From positions 1 to 37,142 of the forward strand of contig JAKAJJ010000001.1 of assembly GCA_021813835.1 (NCBI GenBank): a stretch of 37,142 nucleotides of DNA, written 5' to 3'. Below the pieces are notes generated by a model. The model did no database searches. It was not told the origin of the DNA and saw only the letters and a list, made by a program, of their open reading frames with translations. The position numbers and the translations under genes were made by a program. Every line of letters begins with the position of its first letter. The stretch's first letter is position 1. Shown here piece by piece: positions 22,995 to 31,497 of this stretch. The DNA is from a bacterium (GTDB lineage Bacteria; Patescibacteriota; Minisyncoccia; Phycocordibacterales; Phycocordibacteraceae).

Positions 22995-23002
22995 TCAAAG
23001 AT

Positions 23003-23038
23003 GCAAGAACCCGCGCTCCTGCGCGGGTTCTTGCTTTT
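23003..23038 (+). terminator. Intrinsic terminator of RNase P RNA
   Basis: A perfect 14-bp stem (GCAAGAACCCGCGC with its complement) closes a TCCT loop and is followed by TTTT. It may also stop the convergent nrdJ transcript. Confidence 0.92.
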
Positions 23039-23048
23039 CCTGCCCTGT

Positions 23049-25436
23049 TCAGACGATCTCGCAGGTGCCGCCGGCGCAGGCGAGTTCTTTCTTCATCTCC
23101 GTCTCGTCCTGGCGCTCGTACGCGATCAGCTTCGAGTAATCCACCTTGGGGAAACGGGACAGGCGTTCCTCGTATTCTTCTTTCGTGATCGTCTCGTAGG
23201 GCGCGAGCCGGTAGACGTGGTTGGCGCGCGGGAGGAAGGACAGGCCGCCGATGATGTCCCAGTTCCTCTGGAGCCAGTCGACGACGCCGATCCATTCGTC
23301 CTCGCCCACGGATATCGTCGCGGACGGATTGTGTTCGGTGTAATTGAGCTTCACCCGCTTCCAGTACTCGAGCTGTTCGAGCGCCGTGAGGGTGTCCTTG
23401 AAGCGCGCGTCCTTGGAGTGGTCGGGCGCCTTCACGGGGAACTCGAGCACGTAGGTATTCGCGTCCTCGAGCGACTGCCCCACTTCCGGATAGTACGGGA
23501 CGCCCGCGTCGCGCATCAGTTTGAAGAGGGAGTCGGTCGCGCTGATGCGCACGCGGCGGATGTAGTACGGCGCGTGGCGCGGGTGGATGCCGGAGGCGCA
23601 GTTGAAGGTCTGCGAAACCGTGCCCGAGGGCTTGATGGAGGTTACCGCCGTCGACCGCTCGACGCCGAAGCGCTTCGCGTACGCCGCGTTCGTCTTCACG
23701 GCGATGTCGCGGAGCGCGCGCATCACCTCCGGGCGGCGCGCGAAGGGCGAATCCCACTGCCCCGTCACGGAGACGCCGAGGAGGCGTTCCGCGCGGCAGT
23801 GGTCGATCCAGTCCTTCGAGATGTAATTGAATTTCGTCAGCGTCGACTGGTACGTGCCGAGGATGGCGGCGAGGCGCGTTTTCTTCGCGAGCGTGGCTTC
23901 GGTGTCGCCCGCGCGCGCGATGACTTCCGAAAGATTGCAGAACTGCTTCGACTGCAGGATGATCTCCGCGCACGGGTTCGTGCCGATGGGGCCGTGCACG
24001 ACGCCGTTCTCGCCGATGAATCCGACCTTCCGGAAATAGTCGGCACGGCGCTTCGGCAGGGTCTTCGCGAGCGAGCCGCGATTGAAGATGCCGCGCTCGC
24101 CCGCGCCGCTTTTCATCAGCGCGACCCATTCGTCCATCAGCTGCGCATTCGTCGGCTGCATCTCGTAGACGGCGGAGTTGTTCGCCACCGAGCGGTGCGG
24201 GTCGGTCATATAGAACTGGCCCTTTTTCGCGTCGCGCATCTCGACGTCGTCGAGGTCGGAGAGCGAGATCATCGCCGTGCGGCGCACTCCGCCGGCCACC
24301 ACGCATTCGCCGATCTTGCAGATGATGTCATGCGCGTCGATGTTCCGGAGGCGCCGCCCCTGACGCGCGAGCACGCGCTCGCGCGCGAAGGCGAGGAGGT
24401 TCTTGAGGGGCTCGGGGCCGGAGGCCTTGCCGCCCATCGTCTTCAGACGCGCGCCGGCCGGCCGGACCTGCGAAAAATCGAACGCGATGTCCTTGCCCGC
24501 GTACCACGTCCGGAGGCCGAGCGTGAGGGCGTCGCACCACCCCTCTTTCGAATCGCCGACGACGTGCGTCGGGAGCTTCTCGCCCGTCTGCTTCATTATC
24601 TGCGGGAGCTGTTCGATGTTCTGGCTCTCCACCGCGAAGCCGACGCCGCAGCCCTGCATCGACAGATACATAATTTCCGCGAAATCCTCGATCCTCGTCG
24701 GCGCGGTGAACGTGCAGTTATAGGCGCACGTGTTGCAGCGGCGGGCCGCTTCGCCCGAGAACTGCATCAGGCGCATCGAGGGCATCACCCACTGCTTCAG
24801 GATGCCTTCGCGCACTTCCGCGTACTCTTTTTCGGTGAGCTTGTTCCCGAGATTCTCGCGCATAAATCCCACATACCGGTCGACGGTCTCCACCCACGTC
24901 TCGCGCCGGCCCTCCTCGGGGATCCATTTCGCGTACGTGCGCAGATAGACGAACTCGCCGAGCGGGTTCCCCGCGAAATATTTCCTGCTCTCCTCCGCGA
25001 GCTTCCGCACGCGGGGCGGAATATCGACTTTCGCCGCGCGCAGTTGCGCGCGCTTGTCGCGGTAGAGGATGTAGGACTTCGCCGCCTTCACGTAGTCGTT
25101 CAGGATGAGGTACTTCTCGACCGAGTCCTGCGTGCCTTCGACGGTCGGCAGGAAGCTCCGGTACTTCTTCGCGAAGCGCGCGAGCTCCCCGACCACCTGG
25201 TGCGCGACGAGAACCGCTTCGTCCTGGCTCCCCTCCTCCGCAGCCATCATTGCTTTCCAGATCGCGGTGACGATCTTATCGAAATCGAACGGCACGAGGC
25301 GCCCGTCGCGTTTCTCGATGTTCGGAATCACTTCGCGGTAGCGCCGGGTCTCTTTCGAGATTGGCGGCTCGATCGTCTCTTCGGCGCGCAGGACGGGCGC
25401 TTTCGCGCGGAGGGGGGCTTTTGCGGTTCTCGTCAT
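23049..25436 (-). CDS. nrdJ: Adenosylcobalamin-dependent ribonucleoside-triphosphate reductase (class II)
   Basis: This encodes 795 residues from ATG 25436 (MTRTAKAPLRAK). The class II features are visible: CNTCAYNC in the N-terminal barrel, AGGVRRTAMISLSDLDD, NPCAEIILQSKQFCNLSEV with the catalytic Cys/Glu region, and IKPSGTVSQTFNCASGIHPRH. The C-terminus CAGGTC (C-x4-C) is the redox-active thiol pair. It makes deoxyribonucleotides using vitamin B12. No second subunit is present. The glutaredoxin at 12459-12701 is a possible electron donor. B12 must presumably be taken from outside. Confidence 0.93.
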   Translation of the reverse strand: MTRTAKAPLRAKAPVLRAEETIEPPISKETRRYREVIPNIEKRDGRLVPFDFDKIVTAIWKAMMAAEEGSQDEAVLVAHQVVGELARFAKKYRSFLPTVEGTQDSVEKYLILNDYVKAAKSYILYRDKRAQLRAAKVDIPPRVRKLAEESRKYFAGNPLGEFVYLRTYAKWIPEEGRRETWVETVDRYVGFMRENLGNKLTEKEYAEVREGILKQWVMPSMRLMQFSGEAARRCNTCAYNCTFTAPTRIEDFAEIMYLSMQGCGVGFAVESQNIEQLPQIMKQTGEKLPTHVVGDSKEGWCDALTLGLRTWYAGKDIAFDFSQVRPAGARLKTMGGKASGPEPLKNLLAFARERVLARQGRRLRNIDAHDIICKIGECVVAGGVRRTAMISLSDLDDVEMRDAKKGQFYMTDPHRSVANNSAVYEMQPTNAQLMDEWVALMKSGAGERGIFNRGSLAKTLPKRRADYFRKVGFIGENGVVHGPIGTNPCAEIILQSKQFCNLSEVIARAGDTEATLAKKTRLAAILGTYQSTLTKFNYISKDWIDHCRAERLLGVSVTGQWDSPFARRPEVMRALRDIAVKTNAAYAKRFGVERSTAVTSIKPSGTVSQTFNCASGIHPRHAPYYIRRVRISATDSLFKLMRDAGVPYYPEVGQSLEDANTYVLEFPVKAPDHSKDARFKDTLTALEQLEYWKRVKLNYTEHNPSATISVGEDEWIGVVDWLQRNWDIIGGLSFLPRANHVYRLAPYETITKEEYEERLSRFPKVDYSKLIAYERQDETEMKKELACAGGTCEIV

Positions 25437-25550
25437 ACAACAAGCGGGTGAGGGATAATGCGCGCACGAGGACGTCTCGCGGTTCGGGATGTTCGTCGTG
25501 CGGCGTACCGTCATTTTACTCCCGCGCCACCCAAATGCCCTGTGGATAGT

Positions 25551-26012
25551 TCACTCCGAAACGCTCGGCCAACTTTGCAATAGGAGCGGCGTGCCGGTGG
25601 CGATGCCCCGCGCATCCGCGAAGCCCGCGGCGGTCTCAAGGACATACTGGGACGGAGCGCTCGGATAAAAGACATCCGGATACGTCGACGGCGCGACATC
25701 CTTCGCGAGGGAAACGACGTGTCCTTGAGCGTCCAGCCAGAACATATCGAGCGGAACGAGGGTATCCTTCATCCAAAAGCCGTAGTAATCAGGTCTCGGG
25801 AAGACGAAAAGCATTCCATAGCCGTCAGGGACATTCGTGCGGCCGCCGAGTCCGAGTTCCCGCGCGGCCGTCGTCGTCGCGAATTCGACGGTCAGGGGCG
25901 CGCCGCCGAACTCCCCCGTCGCGAACCTTCCCGCGGAAGGCGCCCGGTACGCTACGGCGAGAGCGAGGAGGATGAGACCGGCAACGGAAAGGCCGAAAAG
26001 GAAGCGCGGCAT
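25551..26012 (-). CDS. DUF192 family membrane-anchored protein
   Basis: This encodes 153 residues from ATG 26012 (MPRFLFGLSVAG); the frame is open 87 nt further upstream, where the -10-like TACAAT overlaps it. One transmembrane helix (about 5-23) anchors the protein. The DUF192 domain shows PLTVEFATTTAARELGLGGR, MLFVFPRPDYYGFWMKDTLVPLDMFW and YVLETAAGFA. The domain is found in secreted or membrane-anchored proteins of unknown function. Confidence 0.85.
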   Translation of the reverse strand: MPRFLFGLSVAGLILLALAVAYRAPSAGRFATGEFGGAPLTVEFATTTAARELGLGGRTNVPDGYGMLFVFPRPDYYGFWMKDTLVPLDMFWLDAQGHVVSLAKDVAPSTYPDVFYPSAPSQYVLETAAGFADARGIATGTPLLLQSWPSVSE

Positions 26013-26057
26013 AGGCAAGGGTGGTTGCAGGTCGGTTTTGAACTCTCCTACATCAAG

Positions 26058-26110
26058 CATTGTAAGGGTTCTTGAGCCGGTTGGCGACGCTGAATTCAAG
26101 GGGAACGGTC
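26058..26110. repeat. Left border repeat of AT-rich island
   Basis: Begins with GCATTGTAAGGGTT, identical to 29059-29072, and stays alignable for about 55 bp (GGTT, GCGA, GATT/GAATT, GGTC blocks). It lies exactly where the GC-rich DUF192 locus gives way to AT-rich DNA. Confidence 0.5.
26060..26065 (-). promoter_or_regulatory. -10-like box (TACAAT) upstream of DUF192 gene
   Basis: TACAAT on the minus strand lies 47 nt upstream of ATG 26012 and inside the border repeat, so the same box also occurs at 29061-29066. Confidence 0.4.
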
Positions 26111-26114
26111 ACAA

Positions 26115-26324
26115 TTAATTTAAACTTCCGGAGACTGACGAAAAATTTTTATCCTCTCTCGTATAATATTTATTACCCTCGATATCTTGGTATTGAAGAT
26201 AGATTTCATTCTCCTGACTTATTTCCTGATATTGTTTTGGGTTGAAAATTGCATTGATCGTAGTATTGGGAGCCAACCAACCCCAGGTAGGGGTAAAACT
26301 CACGGGTCGGGCGCTATAAAACAA
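26115..26324 (-). pseudogene. Remnant of an unidentified AT-rich gene
   Basis: A 69-codon frame opens at a TTG inside the end of the purM-like gene and stops at 26115, next to the border repeat. It encodes WGWLAPNTTINAIFNPK and EIYLQYQDIEGNKYYT, which look like the C-terminal part of a larger protein (beta-rich, repeated Tyr/Asn). There is no convincing start or ribosome-binding site, so this is most likely a 5'-truncated remnant. Confidence 0.4.
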
Positions 26325-27246
26325 ATTTTCGGCCAGTGAATGCGGACGTTATGTGTACGGCAGCATTTCCCCGCACGACCTCGCCAATAATAAAGCTATT
26401 TTTAAATCTCTTGAGAATTGCTCGAACCTCGGATTTCGGAACAGAAAGAACAAAACCGATGCCACAATTGAATGTCGAATACATTGCTTTATCGGAGACA
26501 CCCTTAACGTGAATTTCGTGGAAGATCTTCGGCACGCTCTCTTTCGGCTGTAAAATTATCGCATCGACATTCTTAAGAATATCCTTTAACTTCGTGAACG
26601 CTCCGCCGGTAATATGCATCATTCCATTTACTTTGTGCTGCCCAAGTATCTTAAGTACCTCATCCAAATAAATTCTCGTTGGCTTGATAAATGCCGACTC
26701 GTAATGTTTACCAAATATCTCCCGTACCTTGGTGATGCCGTTTGAATGGAGCCCGCTGCTGGGGAAACCGATAAGCACGTCACCAACCTCGCACTGTTTT
26801 TTGAGACGTTTTCTAAGAAATGCAGAAACGGTAATGCTGATGTCCATGCTGTGTACATCGGAGTGAATCGAGGTCTCGCCTCCGGTCATGGCTATCTTTC
26901 TCTTCTTGCATTCGGACACCAATTTCTTCACTATAGCTAAAATCGCATCATGATCATCCTTGGGCAAGACGATATGGTTTTGGATTGCATACGGAATCGC
27001 TCCGACCATTGCGAGGTCGTTCAGGTTCATCGCGAGCGCATCAATCACGGCGTTCTCGAACGTTCTTTTCTTCCAATGATAGAAACCTTTCGTTCCGATG
27101 CCATCCGTATGCTGGACCTCCCAGAAGGAAAACTGCTTCTTGAAAACTGGATAGAGGCCTGGCTCGACTTTCAAATAGGGCGTATTCCAGGTACTCTCAA
27201 TCAATTTTAAGATTTGACGCTTGTATGGCTTCGTCGGGTTATACAC
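26314..27246 (-). CDS. PurM-like AIR synthase-related protein
   Basis: This encodes 310 residues from GTG 27246, which lies 6 nt after a -10 box. AIR synthase motifs: QHTDGIGTK, ALAMNLNDLAMVGAIP, TGGETS, GDVLIGFPSSGLHSNGITKVR, HITGGAFTKL and FNCGIGFVLSV. The family closes formylglycinamidine ribonucleotide to aminoimidazole ribonucleotide with ATP (fifth step of purine synthesis). No other purine gene is present, so its real substrate is uncertain. AT-rich composition differs sharply from the flanks and indicates acquisition. Confidence 0.75.
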   Translation of the reverse strand: MYNPTKPYKRQILKLIESTWNTPYLKVEPGLYPVFKKQFSFWEVQHTDGIGTKGFYHWKKRTFENAVIDALAMNLNDLAMVGAIPYAIQNHIVLPKDDHDAILAIVKKLVSECKKRKIAMTGGETSIHSDVHSMDISITVSAFLRKRLKKQCEVGDVLIGFPSSGLHSNGITKVREIFGKHYESAFIKPTRIYLDEVLKILGQHKVNGMMHITGGAFTKLKDILKNVDAIILQPKESVPKIFHEIHVKGVSDKAMYSTFNCGIGFVLSVPKSEVRAILKRFKNSFIIGEVVRGNAAVHITSAFTGRKFVL

Positions 27247-27252
27247 CTAAAC

Positions 27253-27258
27253 ATTGTA
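27253..27258 (-). promoter_or_regulatory. -10 box (TACAAT), leaderless start of purM-like gene
   Basis: TACAAT on the minus strand ends 6 nt before GTG 27246. Confidence 0.6.
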
Positions 27259-27281
27259 GCTCGACATACCTATTTTAAGTA

Positions 27282-27333
27282 CTCGGGTCTGTCCGATAAA
27301 TAATACTTCGGGCGGTGTCTCCGGGATTCGAAC
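27282..27333. repeat. Left diverged repeat flanking the DKNYY gene
   Basis: Aligns over about 52 bp with 28993-29045: CTCGGG..T, then TCCGATAAA, then GCGGTGT, ending in GAAC at the same distance. On the minus strand it reads like a tRNA T-loop end (GTTCGAA ... ACACCG). Confidence 0.5.
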
Positions 27334-27406
27334 TTTTGGAGTGAGCCCTTGCGGGCGTTCTTTGGCGGGGTTTCGAGTAGCCCACTTAGGCCTTGGGGTC
27401 GTTACG

Positions 27407-28900
27407 CTACTTTACAACTTTGGCGTCGTAATAGAAATTATTTTTATCCATGCCCTCATATTTGAGACCGTCATTGCTGTCGTCTATCACGACAAAGGAT
27501 GTCGGATCGGCGCCGGAAATTATTGATGATTGGTCGCCACCAATATAATAGACGTTTTTTGAGTCGATACCGTAAAAGTACGGGTAGGTTCGCTGAATCA
27601 CAAAAGTCGCTTTATCCACTCCGGTAATGGGCGTGCCTTCAAAATAGATGTTGTTTGAATCCTCGGCAAAATAACCGTCCGGATCACCCCAAAAGTTTGC
27701 CACATCGGACGATATAGGAAGCATGGTGGTATCCTCGTGAACAGGGCCTACCATATAGACATGCGTGGCATCCTTTCCATAAATGGGATTTATCCATACA
27801 AAAGTGGAAGGATCAGCACCTACCACAATTTTCCCTTCATAATATACGTGCTGGGAATCCTTGGCCATGATTCCATTGTAAGAACCCGCGAGGAGCCCGA
27901 CCTCATCACCGCCAAAAGGATCACCACCTAGAACTTGAAAAGTTTTAGGATCCGCTTCTGCTATTGGGGTGACAATCATAGGATTAATATTCTGTTCTAC
28001 AAAATATACATGCTGAGCATCTTTAGCGTACATCGCGCTGAGAGGTTGAAAAGTTGATGGATCGATATCTGCATCGGACGGCATATCCGCATACGTATAT
28101 GTCCACTCGGTGGAATTTCGCGCTACGCTGGTATCAGACGATGCTGTGCTAGTCGGCACAATAAAATTATTCGGATTGGCACCAGCAATAGGCTGGCCGT
28201 ACTGATACACTGCGTGAGAATCTTTTGCATAATAATTTCCGAGCGAAACGAATGTCGCAAGATTGGCACTCGTAAGAGGCAAAAATCCTTCGTAATTAGG
28301 ATTTGAGATATCTTCATAATAAACGGTCTTGGCATCCTTTCCGTACATTTGATCCAGCATGGTAAATGTCGAGGCGTCGATATTCACGTATAACCGCATT
28401 CCGTCCCGGTAAACATAATTGGTGTCTTTAGCGAATCGCGGATTTGTCGAAATAATTTGGAAAGAATTTAAGTCGGCACCCGTCATGGCATATCTCCCGA
28501 AGAAAACGTGCTGAGCATCTTTGCCGTAGCATACAGAACCCGATACTTGAGCACCTTCGATACCAAAAACGGAAAGCGGACTCGGTGTTATGGATGTGAA
28601 GCTGTTTGCATCGGCACCGAGCACTAAATAAGAGCTGGTAGCGGACACGGCGCTATTTCCCAACGTCAGAAAAACCTTGTCTTGCTGAACGACATAGCAA
28701 GGTGACGAGTCCACACTTTGAACCGTGGAGGATGGAATCATAGTTGAGAAATTATCTCGTTCTATCCAAGCCGCAAATGCTACCGTGGCTATAAGTAGCA
28801 GCACGATCACCCCTACCCATATATAAAATTTGAACCTGCTTTTTGGCACTGGCGCTACAGGCGTAGGCGCGGAATTTTGGTGCTCTGGTGAAGATGGCAT
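27407..28900 (-). CDS. DKNYY-repeat membrane-anchored protein
   Basis: This encodes 497 residues from ATG 28900, with one transmembrane helix at about 20-42 (FYIWVGVIVLLLIATVAFA) and a large exterior part. The exterior is built of repeated units of the form Y(G/A)KD-x-x-x-VYY-x-x-x-x-I-x-G-A-D-x-x-(S/T)F, about 10-12 copies, the DKNYY family pattern. The repeats probably form a beta-rich rod or propeller of unknown function. AT-rich and flanked by diverged direct repeats, so it appears to be an acquired single-gene cassette. Confidence 0.85.
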   Translation of the reverse strand: MPSSPEHQNSAPTPVAPVPKSRFKFYIWVGVIVLLLIATVAFAAWIERDNFSTMIPSSTVQSVDSSPCYVVQQDKVFLTLGNSAVSATSSYLVLGADANSFTSITPSPLSVFGIEGAQVSGSVCYGKDAQHVFFGRYAMTGADLNSFQIISTNPRFAKDTNYVYRDGMRLYVNIDASTFTMLDQMYGKDAKTVYYEDISNPNYEGFLPLTSANLATFVSLGNYYAKDSHAVYQYGQPIAGANPNNFIVPTSTASSDTSVARNSTEWTYTYADMPSDADIDPSTFQPLSAMYAKDAQHVYFVEQNINPMIVTPIAEADPKTFQVLGGDPFGGDEVGLLAGSYNGIMAKDSQHVYYEGKIVVGADPSTFVWINPIYGKDATHVYMVGPVHEDTTMLPISSDVANFWGDPDGYFAEDSNNIYFEGTPITGVDKATFVIQRTYPYFYGIDSKNVYYIGGDQSSIISGADPTSFVVIDDSNDGLKYEGMDKNNFYYDAKVVK

Positions 28901-28910
28901 GAGTACCTCA

Positions 28911-28916
28911 ACTGTA
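28911..28916 (-). promoter_or_regulatory. Extended -10 box (TGA-TACAGT) of DKNYY gene
   Basis: On the minus strand TACAGT, preceded by TGA, ends 10 nt before ATG 28900. Confidence 0.45.
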
Positions 28917-28992
28917 TCAGTTTTAAACCGATTCAAAACTCGGTTATCAACTTACGCGAACCAACCCTCAAGGTCGCACCTTCGCCCTAGGC

Positions 28993-29045
28993 CTCGGGGT
29001 TGGTCCGATAAAAAAGTCTGACTGCGGTGTGAGTAAGTCCAGAAC
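28993..29045. repeat. Right diverged repeat flanking the DKNYY gene
   Basis: Partner of 27282-27333, same order of conserved blocks and nearly the same length (53 versus 52 bp). Confidence 0.5.
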
Positions 29046-29058
29046 CAGGCCGTTTGAG

Positions 29059-29110
29059 GCATTGTAAGGGTTTCCCACGGGTTTTGCGAATCGCGGATTT
29101 GAAAGGAGTC
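29059..29110. repeat. Right border repeat of AT-rich island
   Basis: Direct-repeat partner of 26058-26110, starting with the identical 14-mer GCATTGTAAGGGTT. Confidence 0.5.
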
Positions 29111-29156
29111 GGTCGCCTTCCCAAAATGCAATAAATGCAATACGACGTAGGATTGG

Positions 29157-29162
29157 TAAGAT
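29157..29162 (+). promoter_or_regulatory. Extended -10 box (TGG-TAAGAT), leaderless start
   Basis: TAAGAT ends 6 nt before ATG 29169. Confidence 0.55.
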
Positions 29163-29168
29163 TGACGC

Positions 29169-29996
29169 ATGGGAAAGGAAATATCAGCACGGGCCGTGGC
29201 CGCATACCTGCCGACGATTATGAAGGCCGTGGCTTCAATCGAGGCCGAGCTCGCCCTATACCCCGACCTTGCCGGTCGGGCCTCTTTACACGTGCTCGGG
29301 CTTGAAAAAGAGACTGGCAGCTCGAACCTGACGCACGCGATGCGCATCATGAACGCGTGGCTCGAAGGCACGAAATTCAAAGCGGATTTCCGCTTCTTCC
29401 ACAAGATTGAGCCTGATGCGGACTGGAATGACATGGTCGCGCTTCTGAATGGCAAGATCACGTCGCACGACACATCCGCGATAGGACCACGGGCGAAAGC
29501 GGCACGTCGTGGAGCCGGTCCTACCATCCAAGGAATTCCTGACGGGGCTGTATGGGACGATATCGAGATACGCTTCCTGAATGCGCACGAGGTCATGGTC
29601 TCGCATAAAGGGAAAGCGCTCGAGAAGCACGGGTACGACCAGCTCGGGTTCGCGGCAAAAAATACGAAAGATCACAGGCCGAACAAGGGGTGGGACTTCC
29701 TCACGAAACTATCGATTGCCACGATGAAGAGTGCCGGCAAGCAGAGGGTCGAGGATATCGCTGCCAAGATGCACGTCACGAGAGGTGCGTGCGCGCAGAT
29801 GAAGAAATCAGCGGCAAAGAACTTGAGGAAGGCATTCGACATCGACGCCGACCCGTTTTACGACTACAAAGTCGTAGGCGAATACCGTCCCAGGTTTAAG
29901 CTCGTTCCGGAACCCGTCCTGCGCGGCGACGGAGAGCTGCACCGATCGGGCCGGAGCCTCCGCGATGACGATCTGCCGGAGGACGACGAAGACTGA
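29169..29996 (+). CDS. Hypothetical protein, possible HTH DNA-binding
   Basis: This encodes 275 residues. Residues about 120-165 (WDDIEIRFLNAHEVMVSHKGK) resemble a small wing-type beta domain. Residues about 190-225 (VEDIAAKMHVTRGACAQMKK) read as a helix-turn-helix. The C-terminus is strongly acidic (DDDLPEDDED). I do not recognise the family. The position just before a ParB-methylase gene and a terminase-like gene suggests a phage or plasmid regulator. It is followed by a strong terminator. Confidence 0.7.
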   Translation: MGKEISARAVAAYLPTIMKAVASIEAELALYPDLAGRASLHVLGLEKETGSSNLTHAMRIMNAWLEGTKFKADFRFFHKIEPDADWNDMVALLNGKITSHDTSAIGPRAKAARRGAGPTIQGIPDGAVWDDIEIRFLNAHEVMVSHKGKALEKHGYDQLGFAAKNTKDHRPNKGWDFLTKLSIATMKSAGKQRVEDIAAKMHVTRGACAQMKKSAAKNLRKAFDIDADPFYDYKVVGEYRPRFKLVPEPVLRGDGELHRSGRSLRDDDLPEDDED

Positions 29997-30011
29997 AGCC
30001 GGTCAGGAACG

Positions 30012-30043
30012 AAAAACGCCGATGAGTTTTCATCGGCGTTTTT
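30012..30043. terminator. Bidirectional intrinsic terminator
   Basis: The 14-bp stem AAAAACGCCGATGA with its complement closes a GTTT loop and ends in TTTTT. It ends the transcript of 29169-29996. Confidence 0.93.
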
Positions 30044-30092
30044 CGTCTCATCGGGAGAAGGAATGTACGAGTCTGCGCGGTGGAATCGGTTC

Positions 30093-30106
30093 GTGCTGAG
30101 TTCTCA
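30093..30106. promoter_or_regulatory. Perfect 14-bp palindrome upstream of the ParB-methylase gene
   Basis: GCTGAGTTCTCAGC is a perfect inverted repeat 42 nt before the ATG. It could be an operator, but nothing shows binding. Confidence 0.3.
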
Positions 30107-30147
30107 GCAGATGCTTATAGGAGCGATAACCAGGCTCCGCTACTACC

Positions 30148-31497
30148 ATGGAACCAAGCATCAAAGACAAGCTCAGTATAACATACGTGCCTATCGATTC
30201 GCTGCGTGAAGCGGAATACAGCCCGCGCAGGAAGACCGTGGAAATACAAAAAGTAATCAGAGACAGCTTCGACATGCACGGCCTTATCGATCCCCTCATC
30301 GTCAACAAGGCTCCCGGCCGCGAGAACATTATCATCGGCGGTAACGTCAGATGGATCGTTGCGACATCGGCGGGATTCAAGGAGGTGCCGGTCGTGTACC
30401 TCAACATCCCGGATATCGAGAAGGAGAAAGATCTCTGTCTCCGACTGAACAAAGCCGTCGGCGAATGGGATCTCGATCTCCTCGCGCAGTTTGACGAGGC
30501 GTTCCTCTCGGAGGTGGGCTTCGACAGCCAGGAGCTCGATGAGATCTTCCCGGCCGATGAGAACCCGACGCCGTTCGTGCTCGAGGAAGAGCTCAAGAAG
30601 ATCGGCATCGACGGCGTCACCGTGCAGAAAGGAGATCTGTATGATCTGGACGGGTCCCGGCTGTATGTGGGCGACAGCACGGTTGAAGCGGACATGCTCG
30701 CGCTCATGGGAAACGAGAAGGCAGATATGTGCTTCACCGATCCGCCGTATATTCTGGACTATCTCCACGGCAAAAAGCGCGCCGGCAAGGCGACGGAGGG
30801 CTTCGGTCTTAAGCGCGACCGCAAATACCTTGAGACCGACTCGCTCCCGGATAACTTCACCGACCTCTGGATGGCGAACATCGCCAAGATCCAGAAGCCG
30901 GATTTCTCAATCATCGTCTTCGAGAATCCGAAGAACCTCAAGACGATATGGACGGCGCTCGAGAAGCACTGGAAGTACAGAAGTACGATTACCTGGCACG
31001 TGCCGAACCGCGTGCAGGGCTTCGCCGCCAAACACCGGTTCTTCAACAAGACGGACGTGGCTATCGTCGGCACGGGAGGCGAAGTTGCGCTCAATCTCGA
31101 GCCGGAAGACGAGCTCTTCCAGGGCGAATACGAGAACGCGCTCTTCGCCACCTCGGGCAAACCGCACTGGGAGAGCTATGAGAAAGGCAAGAAAATCCAA
31201 CCGACGGATTTCATCGAACACGTAGCGGCAGACGAGAAGTCCTCGGGTCAGGGCATCATCTTCGGCACGAAGCCCCTCCCGGTACTCATCCCGTACATCA
31301 AGGTACTCACGAAGCGCGGCGACCTCATCGTGGAGCCGTTCGGCGGGAGCGGGTCGACCCTGATTGCCGCGAACACGCTCGGCCGGCGTTGCTTCCTCAT
31401 GGAGAAGGTGCCGACCTACGCGGAGGTCATCCTCAACCGCTGGGAGAAGACCACCGGGAAGAAGCGGGTGAAGATTATCGATGGCACGCAACAGTGA
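30148..31497 (+). CDS. ParB-domain/site-specific DNA methyltransferase fusion
   Basis: This encodes 449 residues. Residues 1-115 are a ParB-like domain (SLREAEYSPRRK, DMHGLIDPLIVNK, IIIGGNVRWIVATSAG). Residues about 155-440 are a methylase with motif IV DPPY (about 198) ahead of motif I FGGSGSTL (about 399), the beta-class arrangement of adenine-N6/cytosine-N4 enzymes. Such ParB-methylase fusions are typical of phages and plasmids. The target sequence cannot be deduced. Its end overlaps the next gene by 17 nt. Confidence 0.88.
   Translation: MEPSIKDKLSITYVPIDSLREAEYSPRRKTVEIQKVIRDSFDMHGLIDPLIVNKAPGRENIIIGGNVRWIVATSAGFKEVPVVYLNIPDIEKEKDLCLRLNKAVGEWDLDLLAQFDEAFLSEVGFDSQELDEIFPADENPTPFVLEEELKKIGIDGVTVQKGDLYDLDGSRLYVGDSTVEADMLALMGNEKADMCFTDPPYILDYLHGKKRAGKATEGFGLKRDRKYLETDSLPDNFTDLWMANIAKIQKPDFSIIVFENPKNLKTIWTALEKHWKYRSTITWHVPNRVQGFAAKHRFFNKTDVAIVGTGGEVALNLEPEDELFQGEYENALFATSGKPHWESYEKGKKIQPTDFIEHVAADEKSSGQGIIFGTKPLPVLIPYIKVLTKRGDLIVEPFGGSGSTLIAANTLGRRCFLMEKVPTYAEVILNRWEKTTGKKRVKIIDGTQQ

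Noticed and set aside
22460..23000. Protein-coding frames over the RNase P RNA
   Set aside because: The region carries the full conserved core of RNase P RNA.
27313..27400. A full tRNA gene on the minus strand near the DKNYY gene
   Set aside because: Only GTTCGAA and an acceptor-like ACACCG are present; the T stem does not pair and there is no cloverleaf.
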